64,000 nucleotides of DNA, from NCBI RefSeq assembly GCF_932526225.1, contig NC_064036.1:19242953-19306952 (forward strand), in the 5' to 3' direction. The notes below the pieces were generated by a model. It saw only the letters and a program-made list of their open reading frames with translations, was not told where the DNA came from and did not search any database. Of the stretch, positions 1-11,060 are shown piece by piece. A program made the translations under genes and the position numbers. Numbering within the stretch: the stretch's first letter is position 1; each line of letters begins with the position of its first letter. This DNA is from Nematostella vectensis. Taxonomy: Eukaryota; Cnidaria; Anthozoa; Actiniaria; Edwardsiidae.

Positions 1-944
1 ACAGTTACCTAAAGCACCACTTTATAAAGAAACGTTGAAACCGAAAAAATAGGGCTAGAACGTTCTGACCGCATACGGTTGTGTTCAATGCCTTTTTTTA
101 ATAGAAAGTGTGCTTATAGTCTATCATAACACTACATCACACTACATTATATAAGAGAAAGAAGAGATTCAAGGTGCGAATTGTACAAAGCAACCATTTT
201 GGGCACCTCGTCGTGTCGTTGGCCGAGGTCATTATTGTCAAATACTGTCACTAAACTGTCTACTTATCGCAGCTACATATCTGAATGTGTAACGACAGCT
301 TTGAGCTCAGGTCGATCTTCAAAGGCTGTAGAAAATGTTAATTTAAAAACTGTACTTGGATCAGGAAAGCCTTCGATATATATGATATGCAGATTGCATT
401 TAGCTTGTTTTGGTAAACTAGTGTTTTAGGAAAGAGATAGTATCCGTTTTTGTACTCTGGACACCGCGTCCTATCATATTTAAATAAAAAATAAAAGTGG
501 AATTTGAAAGTCTCTAGTTGATCTTAGTTTTGAGAAAGGAAACATTCGTGCAAGCAGCTTTAATTGCTGGCGATGACAGCCAATGTTGCTAGTCAAGCAA
601 TATTGGCGTAGTTTAAAGGATCGACTTTGACAATCTACATATACCACGGCGAGGATAGTTTTTATATAAAAATGTTACTTACGCTACGATTTTTTGTCCT
701 GAAGAATTCGGGGGCAGTCGCACTTTCGTTACAAAGTAAATATACACCGTGAAGAAATCCTTTTGCATCTTGTCGAATTTACTCACAAAAAAATTTACTC
801 TGAGCTGGATTGGTGACGGTAGCATTCTTGAAAAATACCGCTACCAGTGCAACTGCCCCTTTAATTGTCGCATTGTCGTACCTAGTGTCGCGCGATGCAC
901 GTTGGTGAGGTTGAAGAAGGGCACGGTGCATGACGGTCAGGATC

Positions 945-1015
945 CGTCCACGCATCAGGGTTCCTCCTGTGGATGTCCGCGCAGCAGCAAATAACGACTG
1001 GGTACGAGTCTGTTA
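945..1015 (+). repeat. Dispersed repeat, inverted copy at 9.5 kb
   Basis: The sequence from CATCAGGGTTCC to GGGTACGAGTCTG is found inverted at about 9499-9560 with roughly 85-90% identity by eye. Another piece of the same family (GTGCATGACGGTCAGGAT near 926) reappears inverted near 10187-10205. No coding capacity or terminal structure was recognised. Confidence 0.5.
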
Positions 1016-1429
1016 TTGTTGAGAGGGCCGTAAAAACGTTAGAAAAACGTAGGAAAAAAACACCGGACAGCCTTTATCTGCTGGTGTGCGTCGGACCTTT
1101 TGGTCTGCGTCGACAGTTGACTATGAAATAAGATCTTTAAAAGAAAACGTCGACAAGACTTATACCTGCCTTCTTCTGTATACGAGTTTTTTAAAGAGTC
1201 TGTTTCGCCATCGTGGGTTGCGCGTGTGATGTCTAATCCCTTGGCTGGACACGGGCGTAGCTACCGTGCAAATTGCAGTAAGAAATATTTGCTAATAGCA
1301 CTCTCTCTCTAGAACTTGACCAAAGTCTCAAGTCTAGCTGCAACAGTGTGCGGATCCTAGCTTTCCAACAGTGTTTTGCGGTCCCATCTCTAATCACTCG
1401 TCGCTGTGCTAATACGAGCACAAATTGAT

Positions 1430-1830
1430 GGCTGCAAGTATTTTTCATAAAAAATACAGTTATGAGCATATTGGGAGAGTGCCCGAGGACATTATTAGAT
1501 CTTGGGGAATAATTGAGTGCTGTGCTTATGGATATTTGCAAGCAAAAGTGGATTTCTTGTTAGGCTTTCCCTGCTAGCGAGGCCTATTTTAACGGTATTA
1601 TAATACAGAGAAAAAGGCCTCTGCTAGCAGGGAATGTTAGGCTTTGCCTGGATGAGAAAATGTTTTTTTTGATAAATCACCACAGCAATCCTAAATGCTG
1701 TCTTTTCTGAAACCAAATTGATTGCAAAATTGTTTACACTGCTTTTCTGGGTCTGTATGACCTGGAATTGATTTGTTTGGCTTTGGAAATGGGGTTGGAG
1801 CATCAGAATAAAGGCATCGGATGAATGCAT
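1430..1830. repeat. Dispersed repeat, copy A
   Basis: This stretch aligns by eye with 28090-28330 in the same orientation. The strongest shared block is near 1511-1545, where the text TGCTGTGCTTA then GGAT and TTTGCAAGC recurs at 28166-28195. Similarity resumes after 1646 (GAGAAAAT and ACCAAATT blocks). The ORFs on its minus strand, and the longer one over copy B, are therefore repeat-derived rather than independent genes. The family is not recognised. Confidence 0.55.
1569..1636. mobile_element. Tiny hAT-like MITE nested in a repeat
   Basis: The ends are near-perfect inverted repeats: TCCCTGCTAGCGAGGCC on the left, and the reverse complement of GGCCTCTGCTAGCAGGGA on the right. It is flanked by the direct repeat TTAGGCTTT at 1560-1568 and 1637-1645. 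An 8-9 bp target duplication is typical of hAT transposons. The element interrupts the dispersed repeat exactly where copy B at 28 kb has no insert. It is about 68 bp and non-coding. Confidence 0.55.
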
Positions 1831-3216
1831 ATCTTCAAGACCATTTTTCTCTTAGACTGATGCCTTAGTATCTTTATCTTGTTGTGTTTATTTTGCATTA
1901 AGGATTTTTTTTTTTGGTTGTGGGTACCTCTCAAGGCCGGTACAGGCCGGCTGAGGTGTCAATGGGTTAAATGCTTGCATTGTCTTTGATCGCGAACGAC
2001 GCATGATTGTCTTGCTGAGACGTAGACAGGGAATACTATTGTTAATTTCTTATGCTAAATTGTACCAGAACCGGACGTCAAGCAGGAAGTCGCTGGCAGT
2101 TAGGATCCGACATATACGTGCTTAGTTTCCCAAGTGATACGATTTGATTTGCCACTGTTTTAATGTAAAAGGCTTTTGAAAAATGCCATATCCCCGTTTT
2201 TGATTGGCTGGATTTTTTGCCAAGATGTCAGTGTTGAATGACAACTATCGAAAACAGAGACGTAACAGAAATCCTCCATGGATTACATTAGTAGCCTAAT
2301 AGTTTTGATGGAATCACACTAGAATTATACCGGGAGTTCTTTTGAGAAGAATTCTTCTTTCACATATAGTTGATGGGTCACGGGTATAGGATGTCGCGTT
2401 ATGATTAGATAGCAATTAGTACAGAGAATAACAAAACACATTTCTCATCCTTATCCAATATAAATCACTTAGGTGTCGTAAAATGCGTATTAAAACATAA
2501 AGGCTTTCATTTGAGTCCTCTGTTTGAGCACGTTTAATTAAACTTCTTCATTCCAGCTTATTTGTTCATTTTGGCTTTATTTCTCATTTTTTATTATTAT
2601 GTGCCATTTTAATTGGCTTGTGTCTTTTTATAAGAAATATAAAAGCTTTGAGTCAATATTGATTAGTCACTGTCATTCAAACTTTTAGTGGTTGCGCATT
2701 TATGAGAAGTCAAACTAAACGATGTTGCTTTGTGGTAGATTAGAACAATTAAAAGCGGAAAATATGTAATGGAATTAATGAAATGACATTTGGTGAAACA
2801 GTAGCACAAATAAATGACTTATAATACACAAAGCCAAGAAATCAATGATCTTTCGCAATTTTCGTTTTTGACTACCGCTATCTGTTCTTGCGTTATACCC
2901 GATTGGTTGGATTAAATAAAAACGACTTAGTAGTATGATCTCTTTTAAAGCTGGGAAAAGCATTACCGCAAGCCCTTATTTAAATATTTGCGGTCTAATG
3001 TGTGAAATACCGTTTAGTTTACAGCTTATGTTTCTTCATGCGATACAATCAGCCAGATCATGAACAATTATTCACTCATTTTAATAAAGAAAAAAATATT
3101 TCAAATGGAAAGAATAAAACTAATAAGGCACCATTCATTGTTTGTTTTAATAAAACAAAAAGTTTTAAAGAAGCAAAAACAGCAATAAAATATAGTTTAC
3201 GATGGTAGATGGTGAA

Positions 3217-4266
3217 TCAGGCAGATGTGGGTTGGTTGATATGATAGTGTTCTAGTGTCGTGCTAGAAAATGACTGGGTTCTGTTTGAGTCGGATGGCGA
3301 CCAGCTACCCTTAAACATCTGTTTAAAGTTTGTCTTGAGTCTTTTGTCCATGAACAGATAGATCAAGGGGGCCAGGCCAGCACTAATATACGTAAACGTC
3401 TGTACCCAAAGCTCAAGACAAATATTGCTGACGCTATTCTCACGCCGACTCAAGATGGCCACTACAATTCCATAGGGCACCCAAGCCACGATAAAAGCAA
3501 AGCTGAGTGCAATACTCGAAAAAGTAAACGAGATGTTTTCCACGGTTTGTTTGTGTCCAAACATGGCATGAATGGCTTCACGGTGGGTTTTTATGTGTAC
3601 TGCAGCTAAGCGAAAAAACTGCGTTTCCACTGTACAACACACAGTTGTCCATATGGTGATGACAGCGATTCTGGCTGTCACAAATGCTTTGTTGACTTCT
3701 TTATCTTCGCCAAGAATAATGCAGTGATATTTCAAAGGCCCTACTGAGACGAATGTAACCACAGCTACCGCTGCTCCCCAGATAGCTGCTGCTGAAATAC
3801 AAGCGAGTTTAACGTCCAGTTTTCGCTGATGGGGGAATTTGGTGAGCGCTTCGTATCTGTCAAAACCGATAAGAGCAAGGGTCGCCAGAGTTACGAAGTT
3901 GCAAGCGGTTTTTAAGTCGAACGTCACATCAAAGAGTAGTATGGTCTGCGGTCGACTGCAGTTGATGTAATGCTCAAAGTCTGCCACAAGAGCGGCTTCC
4001 ATAGGTAAAGTGATTAACAGCGTGGCCAAGTTTGCAAGTATGAGGTTGAATATGAGGATCTTGTCAGGCGATCGTTGATGTTTCCACTCAATGTTTACGG
4101 TAAATCCCAGAAGAATATTAGCCGCCACCGTGACAACAGCGATAATACTAAGATAGAGAATCCTCCCAAGAATCGCATCGCATGTAGGAGCCAACGTAAA
4201 TCCAGAGTCCATGCTTTTATTCAGGTCCAAAGTGAAATTAAAGAGGCAAGAAGTGTTGTTTGCCAT
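3217..4266 (-). CDS. Class A (rhodopsin-family) orphan GPCR, intronless
   Basis: A 349-residue seven-transmembrane receptor of the plasma membrane, expected to signal through heterotrimeric G proteins; the ligand is unknown. The extracellular N-terminus carries N-glycosylation sites (NNTS, NFTL). TM1 starts near residue 35 and TM2 contains NLILANLATL, where family members usually have LAxxD. TM3 ends in the DRY motif (GFDRYEAL), TM6 has AWVP in place of CWxP, and TM7 reads LAPLIYLF where NPxxY is usual. A cysteine near the top of TM3 (NCSRPQ) and one in extracellular loop 2 (YHCII) could form the conserved disulfide. The C-tail is Ser/Thr rich (QSFSSTT). The start was chosen at the first ATG, which has G at +4. 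Single-exon receptors of this kind are common in anthozoan genomes. The altered NPxxY and CWxP argue for a divergent orphan rather than a classical amine or peptide receptor. Confidence 0.92.
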   Translation of the reverse strand: MANNTSCLFNFTLDLNKSMDSGFTLAPTCDAILGRILYLSIIAVVTVAANILLGFTVNIEWKHQRSPDKILIFNLILANLATLLITLPMEAALVADFEHYINCSRPQTILLFDVTFDLKTACNFVTLATLALIGFDRYEALTKFPHQRKLDVKLACISAAAIWGAAVAVVTFVSVGPLKYHCIILGEDKEVNKAFVTARIAVITIWTTVCCTVETQFFRLAAVHIKTHREAIHAMFGHKQTVENISFTFSSIALSFAFIVAWVPYGIVVAILSRRENSVSNICLELWVQTFTYISAGLAPLIYLFMDKRLKTNFKQMFKGSWSPSDSNRTQSFSSTTLEHYHINQPTSA

Positions 4267-5476
4267 GGCGAAAATGGTACGTCCGCTTCTCGCTATTCTT
4301 CTGCCGCCGCTTTCAGGCTAATAACTTCCCCGCTATTCCAAAACTCGTTAAATTAACATTAGGTGTTTGTTTGATGTTCATTTAGAAGGTTTCAGCTGGT
4401 TTTGTTCGTCAAATCCGGCTTGTCAATGCTACCAGTGTAACCCGTCACTTCTCTTATCTGCCGTCCGCTGCATTCTGACTCTCATGATTGCGATAGGCGT
4501 TTCTCATGGGCTGCAAGCTCCAATCCAGTTTATAATTGAAGAGGACGATTCACGCTGCGTCGCAACGTGTGTTGAACCTTCTAATAAACGCGTCAAGTTA
4601 TGAAAAGTCTGTTCTGTGGTGGATTATAGACCGCTATGGATATCCCCGTGACCTTGCCCCAGAATCAAGAATCAAATGCGAAACCAAATCCAAACAAGTG
4701 TATGTATGACGTTTTGCTGACAACTCAACGCAAGATAAACATTGCTTATGCATTATTTATATCGCGATTACAGAAAACAGCCGATATTAGACTCCTGTGA
4801 ACGTCTTGTAACGTAACCCTTTAAAATAGACCAAGTTGAACCACAAAGGGTCAGGAATTGTTTATGCGCGTAGAGAAATATACACGCCTAAAAGAGAATC
4901 ACAGATACAGATACGGGTTTTATAATGTAAATAAGACATCACGAAACTCCTACAGGGCAGAGTCATTAGATTCCTGATCTGACACGGTATGCACACAAGT
5001 TAATTAAGATTGTTTAATGTATTTATCAGTTTTTATTGGATCTGAGAGTCGTCTTTGAATGGTTGTGCAACTACTCCCTATTCGGTTCCTACTATCACAA
5101 TCTATTTATCGAAAAAGAGGAATTCTTTCACGGTAGGCATTCAAACGTTTGCCTTATTCCCTGACAACAAGTAAAGCGACGGGGAAAAGCATAAACAGGC
5201 TGACATGCTGTGTTGCTGTCTCTAGGAGACTGGAGGGCTCGGTGTGCGATGCGTCTGACAGGTCATGTTAGCCACACTTGACAAGAGGAAAGACATTTGC
5301 GCGCGCTGTCTCCTGGGAAAGGCCCACGCACTTCCGTCGTGAGCTTCAGCGGATCTCTTATTGGTTAACGGGGGACTTAGACGTGGAAGCCTGTGAATGA
5401 TGTAATATCCGGTGCATATCAGACATCTGCTGAAGTGAGAGGACGGGTGAAGAATTTGATGATATATGATTATTTT

Positions 5477-5511
5477 CATTTTGAAAACCATATGTTATGG
5501 TTTTCAAAATG
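5477..5511. repeat. Perfect 16-bp inverted repeat, 3-nt loop
   Basis: The arm CATTTTGAAAACCATA is followed by TGT and its exact reverse complement. No T-run follows and no gene end is assigned here, so a terminator role is not supported. It may be a cruciform-forming palindrome or the core of a small foldback element. Confidence 0.8.
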
Positions 5512-5741
5512 AGTATATCTTGAGCAAGATAGGCGTTTTATAGGTATTTGCTTGTCGTCATTTTGAATTTAGCCAAAAATGTCCTTTTTTATTGCTTGTC
5601 ACTTCCATAAACGAATCAATAGAATCAATAAAAAAGTATGTAGGTTCTTGATCTCTAGGTTCTTATACGCGTACACGTGTGTTTACAGTGTACAGATTAT
5701 CAGATGACGCACCCTCTTAAACCAAACACAGGGAGCCCGTT

Positions 5742-5995
5742 AAGGCCCTGTCACACGTAGACTTTTCGACTGCAACTTGTTTCGCTAAAAAAATTGACGT
5801 AGCACGCGCCCTGTCACACGTGAAGTTTTTCCTGCGACTTGGAGCAATTTGTTGCAGAAAGTAGAAGAGCGTTCTACTTTTCGTGCGACTTGGAGAAAGA
5901 ACAAGTTGCAAGAGGAGTGTCACACGCAAAAATAGTGCGCGTGCGACTTGCAATTATTTTTCGCAAGAGGAAAGCGTACGTGAGGGTTCCCAAAT
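5742..5995. repeat. Degenerate MITE-like repeat (CCCTGTCACACG family)
   Basis: The block CCCTGTCACACGT occurs at about 5754 and 5810, and TGTCACACGC at about 5920. Each is associated with CGACTTG/CAACTTG blocks in both orientations. A related start (GGCCTATTCACACGTGCGACT-like) is visible near 55335. No clean terminal repeats or target duplication were found, so this is a tentative non-autonomous element. Confidence 0.3.
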
Positions 5996-6759
5996 AGAAC
6001 CCCGGGACTGGGCTAGGTTGACATATAACAAGCACATATACAAAGGCTTTTTGGATTTCATTCAAATTCATTTTTTTTTTCATAACGACAATTTCCGTTT
6101 TAGAGTCCGTAAGCTTCTGAAAAAAAAAATGCATTTTTCTATGTAATATCCTCAGAATGATACCTAATGATAATTTAATATTTTCTTTGCGAAATTCTAC
6201 ACATGCTTGTGCCCAGTCCCTATAATTTGAAAGAGGCGTAAACATTGGTCACTTCACAAAGAACCTACCCAGGATCCTTTGTGAGCCTGCATCGTCAATC
6301 AACTCGCACTGAGTTTTCCCGGTTTTTTCCTCTTTATTTTCCCCTCATTTAAAGACTGGAAACGAAACTGAGCCATCGTTAAGACCTGCCAAAATAAACA
6401 ACACTGTGCAAAAAATAACCCAATTCTTATCCTCAGCACCCAGACTTTCCTTTTCTTATCACTGAAATAGCCTATCTCGTAACTGATAAACGCCGACATT
6501 TTTTTTTTGTCCTTGCAGCGCGGGCGGCTACGATAATTGTAGGTAGTAGTATGCTTATTTGTACTAGCGAAAATTTACATCGTTGATAACATCGGGAAAA
6601 AAACAATTACGAATTTTGCGGTCAAGGGGGACTGCTTTAAACTATTCATGATTATTCCTCCAAATTAGATTGAGGTAATCGAAGAGCAGATCGCGCTAGT
6701 GGCACCGCGCCACATCTCAGGAAAGCCGACTGTTTTCGGGATTATTGCGCTAGAGAATC

Positions 6760-6811
6760 ATGAAAAATCTCCTTCTCAAGACGGTTATCAGACTGATATT
6801 CGCCAAATTTG
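6760..6811 (+). CDS. Candidate signal-peptide exon of the three-LU gene
   Basis: ATG begins a 17-codon hydrophobic stretch (MKNLLLKTVIRLIFAKF) plus one base, and ends at a strong donor, G|GTAAGT. The phase (1) matches the acceptor at 11362, where joining gives Ala-Thr-Gly-Phe-Gln-Cys, a plausible signal-cleavage region just before the first LU cysteine. The weak points are the 4.5-kb distance, which is full of repeats, and the basic residues inside the leader. A different upstream exon could be the real one. Transcript data would settle it. Confidence 0.4.
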
Positions 6812-8173
6812 GTAAGTATGAGCTCATTCTATTAGCAGATACATAAATGTATAGAGCTGGCGAATATGCATTCCAAAAGTCAGGAACTTGAGGGAAAATG
6901 AGCAAAGTTGCGTTCGTTTTTTGATAGCACCTTTCTCGTTTGTTGCTGTCATTGATGCATGGACATCATTCGAACAGTGTAAAGGGATAGAATATTTTAA
7001 GACGTTAGTTCCGCTATCTAAGCAACAAGCTATTGTGGTACTTCTGTGGTCATTACTTGATTTACTAAAAACGAGCATGGAATATCGTAAAAATAAATAA
7101 TATGCACAAAGACGTCGCTCGAGGCATTCAGTGTGGGGCCCCATATCTTGCTAGCCCAGTAAGTTATGTTCTAGGATAAATGATTTATTTTTAGACCAAC
7201 TTTGAAGGCAGAATTATCAATTTGAAAAAAAAGGGTCGAAACAATGTATAGCTGAAAGGGGACTGGGCTACCTAATAAAATAACAAATTTTTGGATTATC
7301 CCTTTACTAGAACCTGAATTTTATTTTTTTATTTTTATATAGTATCTTACTTGGAAATATTGTTTAGCCTAACTGTTAAGCTGTTTTCCTTAATACAGAG
7401 AATACATGTTCTTATGGGGTGTATGACTAGATTCGATTATCTATCACTACTAAGCAAATATTGAACACTCAAGCGCTTTAAAACAAACATCTAATCGCAT
7501 GTTATCAAAATTACAATCTTTCCTAACTAATCTTAACTAATCTTTCCCTTTTCTTTTTCTTATCTCTCTCCCGGCTTTCTCGACCGCAAACAGCCTGATA
7601 TCTTACAAATATCTCCCAGATGTTCGGTTAATAGAACATCAAAGAGCTTGGACATAAAGGCTTAATCAGCTTATTCAACGTTGATAAATTACTAAATTAC
7701 GACAAGTGAAGCGAAATGGAAATCTCGCTGGACAGCTTTTTAACAAAAGCAACTCGAAAATTATTTTGTACTCAGCTTGTAGCAGTATATTTGTTTTAAG
7801 TCATACTATAAGTTATTCGTATACAATAACAGTTTTTATTGTTTATAAGGAAATATTTTTTCATTCAAATTTTTTGCTTTGCATTTATTGGTATATTTCT
7901 AAATAAATTGTTTCAAATTAGTTGATATAAAGTACAAAGTCAACATCAAGCCGTTATATATTAAGTGCTAATGAAATTTGAATAATTCACCGTTTGCCGG
8001 CTATATGTTTTGGAAAAAATGTCTTAAACACGTTTCACATATTGACAGACTAGAATATCATTTGTTCTTGCTATCCAAAATGGCGCGAAATATCTGAGGC
8101 CCTTGGAACGAGGTAAAGATTCTCTTACTTACAGTGCTTACAGGCTATTTATTTATCCTGAAAATATTTTGAG

Positions 8174-8587
8174 TACCTTATTACACTTGATTTTCGCGAC
8201 GCCAAAATTTCGGGATTTTGAGTGGCGATATTTCGCGACACTTTATTTTCGCGATTTTCATATTTTCGTAAAAACCAGATCACTTTATTTTCGCGATTTC
8301 GGGATAATAATAAAATCAAGCAAAACAAGTGGAATTAAAATGTACTGTAAACGTCAAAAATGAAACAATATGTAACAAAAAGATGCGTGGGGTAAATTTA
8401 GTTTCATAAAAATCTAAAATACAAGTCTAACTCAACCCCTTACCGTACCATATGTACAGCTTATTAAACGGTCAATATTCCCCCAAAGGCTTCTTATGTT
8501 CTCACTTAATTTTCGCGCATCCTCATTTTCGCGACACTTAATTTTCACGTCACTTTATTGACGCGAAAATTAAGTGTAATAAGGTAC
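8174..8587. mobile_element. Non-autonomous DNA transposon (MITE), ~414 bp
   Basis: Terminal inverted repeats of about 26 bp: the left end reads GTACCTTATTACACTTGATT and the right end is its near-exact reverse complement, closing at 8587. The inside repeats TTTTCGCGA many times in both orientations and has no ORF of note. A second, inverted and more decayed copy lies at 33735-34157, confirming a dispersed family. No target duplication is certain and the superfamily is not assigned. Confidence 0.75.
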
Positions 8588-8847
8588 ACAGAGATTAATG
8601 TTACGAGGGATGCTGAAAACCCCAACGTGTCAAGGAAAAATGTTGATACGCGCGTCAGATTAAATCGAGTATGCTCATGTTATATGTCGTTGTAAAGCTT
8701 AATAAATGGGAAATACGATAATCCTTTTTGTTTCTAGGTTTGATGAAATGCTTTATTTTTTTTTAACGGGTTTTAATCACGGGCTTGTTCCCAGCCAATC
8801 ACATCCCTTTAAAAACCTAGCGTGTCTAGACTATCCGGCAGATCATT

Positions 8848-9019
<172 letters not shown>

Positions 9020-9498
9020 GTTTATTACGACACTCTCGCAGACAAAAGTCTGAATTACAGTGAAGGGTCATTTTTGGCTTATGTCAACCACCATATACAC
9101 ACCTACCAAACTGTGTCCGGCTTTTAAGATATTTTTCCTTGTTCCTATGCAAATTTGAGTCAAAGTTAGACGTTTGAATAATTTTCAGGTACAGTAACGC
9201 GACACCGGAGGACATAAAATGCGATCCGCTTAAAATCTCCCAAAAGCCGAACACAGTATCACTTTTGAATAAATAACCTAGGGTTTTGCCAAATTATGCT
9301 GTCATAGCTCTTATACTTAACGCACATTAGGGTTTTGAAATTCAGAATACATGTGAATTTAAAGCCGAATAAATCTCGGTTGAAAGTTCTTGGAGAGTGC
9401 AACACCTTCTTGAGAAGCCTGCTTGCAGGCGGGCGACTCGCCCCCAGGAACCATGCGGCTTAGAATACAATATGGCGCCCGATCATCGAACGGAGAGG

Positions 9499-9565
9499 GC
9501 AGACTCGTACCTAGTCATTATTTGCTGTTGCGCGGATATCCACAGGAATCCTGAAGCGAAGACGG
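9499..9565 (-). repeat. Dispersed repeat, inverted copy of 945-1015
   Basis: CAGACTCGTACC, TTATTTGCTG and TCCACAGGA blocks match the reverse complement of 945-1015 in the same order. A further related piece lies near 10165-10230, just before the hammerhead element. Confidence 0.5.
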
Positions 9566-10228
9566 AAAAAAATAACGACTGGCAGATTACAGATCCAAGA
9601 TGGCGGACGAAATCGGCGAGCAAAAATGTTACGAATTTTCACAGACGAAGAAGGACCTATCCGTACTGCATTTCTTGCCTGTAAAATTCCATGTGCACAT
9701 GACAACTGCAGAAATAGCCTAAATACTTTCCTGGAGTTTGGAATTCGGCATAAGATCATGTGCAAATAGTGACTTCCTCGCTCTAGAGCTTCTTCTAGGG
9801 GACATAAAGACAATTTGTGCTCGAATTATATCTCTGAAAGTGTATATTTTTGATAAATACAATCCAACCAAAGTAGTATGAGTTCAAATGAGTGCCAGAA
9901 CATTCAGACCATCCAAATTCATTTCATGAAATGATGTATCGAGCTCACCAGTTTCGTCCGCCGTCTTGGGTTTTACGAAACGAAAATATCATCTAATTGA
10001 ACAGGGAACCACCGAAAATAAAACTAAATGGTTTACAACGAGTGTGTGTAGGTAGGCCCTTGGACTTGTGCACAAAAAAGTAAAAAAACGGTCATAAAAA
10101 CGCTGCTTACAAGATATTTGAAAAACTTGCAAGATATTTTCTGAGTTCTGCCAGACGTCAAGCGAATTCCGACCCCGAAACCGCATCCTGACCGTCATGC
10201 ATCGCGCGGCGTCTGGGTACGAGACTGG

Positions 10229-10510
10229 TTTTAGACTAGCAAAGGTCGCATGCGTGATCCGCGCAATTGGCATCACGCTAGCCCGGTCGCAGTTCTAGAT
10301 CCCACATGGGTCTAAGCTGTGGTTTAAAGCACTTCGTTCGAGTCGAAGTCGCCCTGCAAACCGGCTATGCCATGCTGACGAGTCCTAATAAGGACGAAAC
10401 AGCTGTCCATGGTTGCCGAACTGCACGGGTAATAGACTGTGCTAGCGTCCAGTCTTGGCCCGACTAGTGCCAATGTGTGTATGCTAGTGTGCTTTTAAAG
10501 TCCACATTTA
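10229..10510 (+). mobile_element. Hammerhead-bearing SINE/retrozyme-like element, copy 1
   Basis: About 280 bp shared almost base for base with 57733-58285, from TTTTAGACTAGCAAAGG to AAGTCCACATTT. Before the ribozyme it encodes several stem-loops. One is GCGTGAT...ATCACGC near 10250-10275. One is a long hairpin around CCCACATGG near 10300. One copies a tRNA T-arm exactly: stem CTTCG, seven-base loop TTCGAGT, stem CGAAG at about 10332-10348. The T-arm could act as a Pol III B box, which is inferred. There is no ORF. A 20-bp tandem repeat starts where the element ends. Confidence 0.65.
10363..10417 (+). ncRNA. Hammerhead ribozyme, type I, minimal stem III
   Basis: The catalytic core is complete. 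CTGACGA (CUGANGA) is at 10375-10381, stem II GTCC/GGAC encloses loop TAATAA, GAAA is at 10396-10399, and the cleavage triplet GTC is at 10405-10407. Stem I is CCATG paired with CATGG, followed by an internal loop and GGC/GCC, the kind of loop used for tertiary contacts. Stem III is only ACAG/CTGT with no loop, a palindrome expected to work best as a dimer. This architecture is known from metazoan hammerheads linked to retroelements and small circular RNAs. Cleavage is predicted after C10407. Confidence 0.88.
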
Positions 10511-10514
10511 GGTA

Positions 10515-10795
10515 GAATATTAGCATTATCGGTATAAAATTAGCATTATCGGTATTATATTAGCTTGTATTAAATAATGTAATATTAGCATTATCGGTAT
10601 AATATTAGCATTATCGGTATAATATTAGCATTATCGGTATCATATTAGCATCATCGGTATCATATTAGCATTATCGGTATCATATTAGCATTATCGGTAT
10701 CATATTAGCATTATCGGTATCATATTAGCATTATCGGTATCATATTAGCATTATCGGTATCATATTAGCATTATCGGTATCATATTAGCGGCTTG
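10515..10795. repeat. 20-bp tandem repeat, ~13 copies
   Basis: The unit is CATATTAGCATTATCGGTAT with few variants; the left edge has a 24-bp interruption (GCTTGTATTAAATAATGTA). It starts immediately after the hammerhead element. Confidence 0.95.
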
Positions 10796-10855
10796 TACTG
10801 CGCTCTTGCATAGAATCCACATCTTGCGCAATTTATGAGAAAAAAAAACGTATCC

Positions 10856-11060
10856 AGGTTCATGTGAGATGTCTTGAGGTTATTCCTCTCAAATTGAAAA
10901 TATGATGAGAATCGTTTGAGAGCTTATAGATTATGTAGGGCGAAGAAATAAACTGCATTTTGAAATTAGTAGTTTATTTCGTCGCTCTACATAATCTATA
11001 AGCTCTTAAACGATTCTAACCTTATTTTAAATTTGAGAGGAAGACATTTCACATGAACCT
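10856..11060. mobile_element. Foldback element, ~205 bp, two long arms
   Basis: The left arm starts AGGTTCATGTGA and the right arm ends TCACATGAACCT. Matching continues inward through CTCTCAAATT/AATTTGAGAG and AGCTTATAGATTATGTAG with its complement to a short centre near 10960. The arms are about 85-90% complementary. RNA from either strand would fold into a long hairpin. No clear target duplication. Confidence 0.8.

Larger units (their letters stand above)
1..3216. other. Intergenic, repeat remnants only
   Basis: No coding exon is convincing here. The short ORFs lack recognisable domains, have no hydrophobic leader or cysteine pattern, and are not bounded by matching splice phases. The stretch holds a dispersed repeat around 1430-1830 with a small nested element, and a second dispersed repeat around 870-1015. 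It lies 3' of the minus-strand GPCR, so the right-hand part may include that gene's 3' UTR. Confidence 0.6.
4267..6759. other. Intergenic; presumed 5' region of GPCR
   Basis: No gene was recognised. ORFs up to 123 aa overlap each other on both strands and show no domains. The stretch contains a perfect hairpin at 5477-5511 and a low-complexity repeat rich in CCCTGTCACACG at about 5742-5995. The part next to 4266 should carry the GPCR promoter, but no TATA box or other element can be assigned. Confidence 0.5.

Noticed and set aside
5477-5511. Intrinsic terminator
   Set aside because: The hairpin is perfect but lacks a T-run and this is eukaryotic DNA with no gene end assigned here.
9397-9813. 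Overlapping ORFs of 95 and 100 residues on both strands
   Set aside because: They overlie the dispersed repeat at 9499-9565, mirror each other across strands and show no family features.
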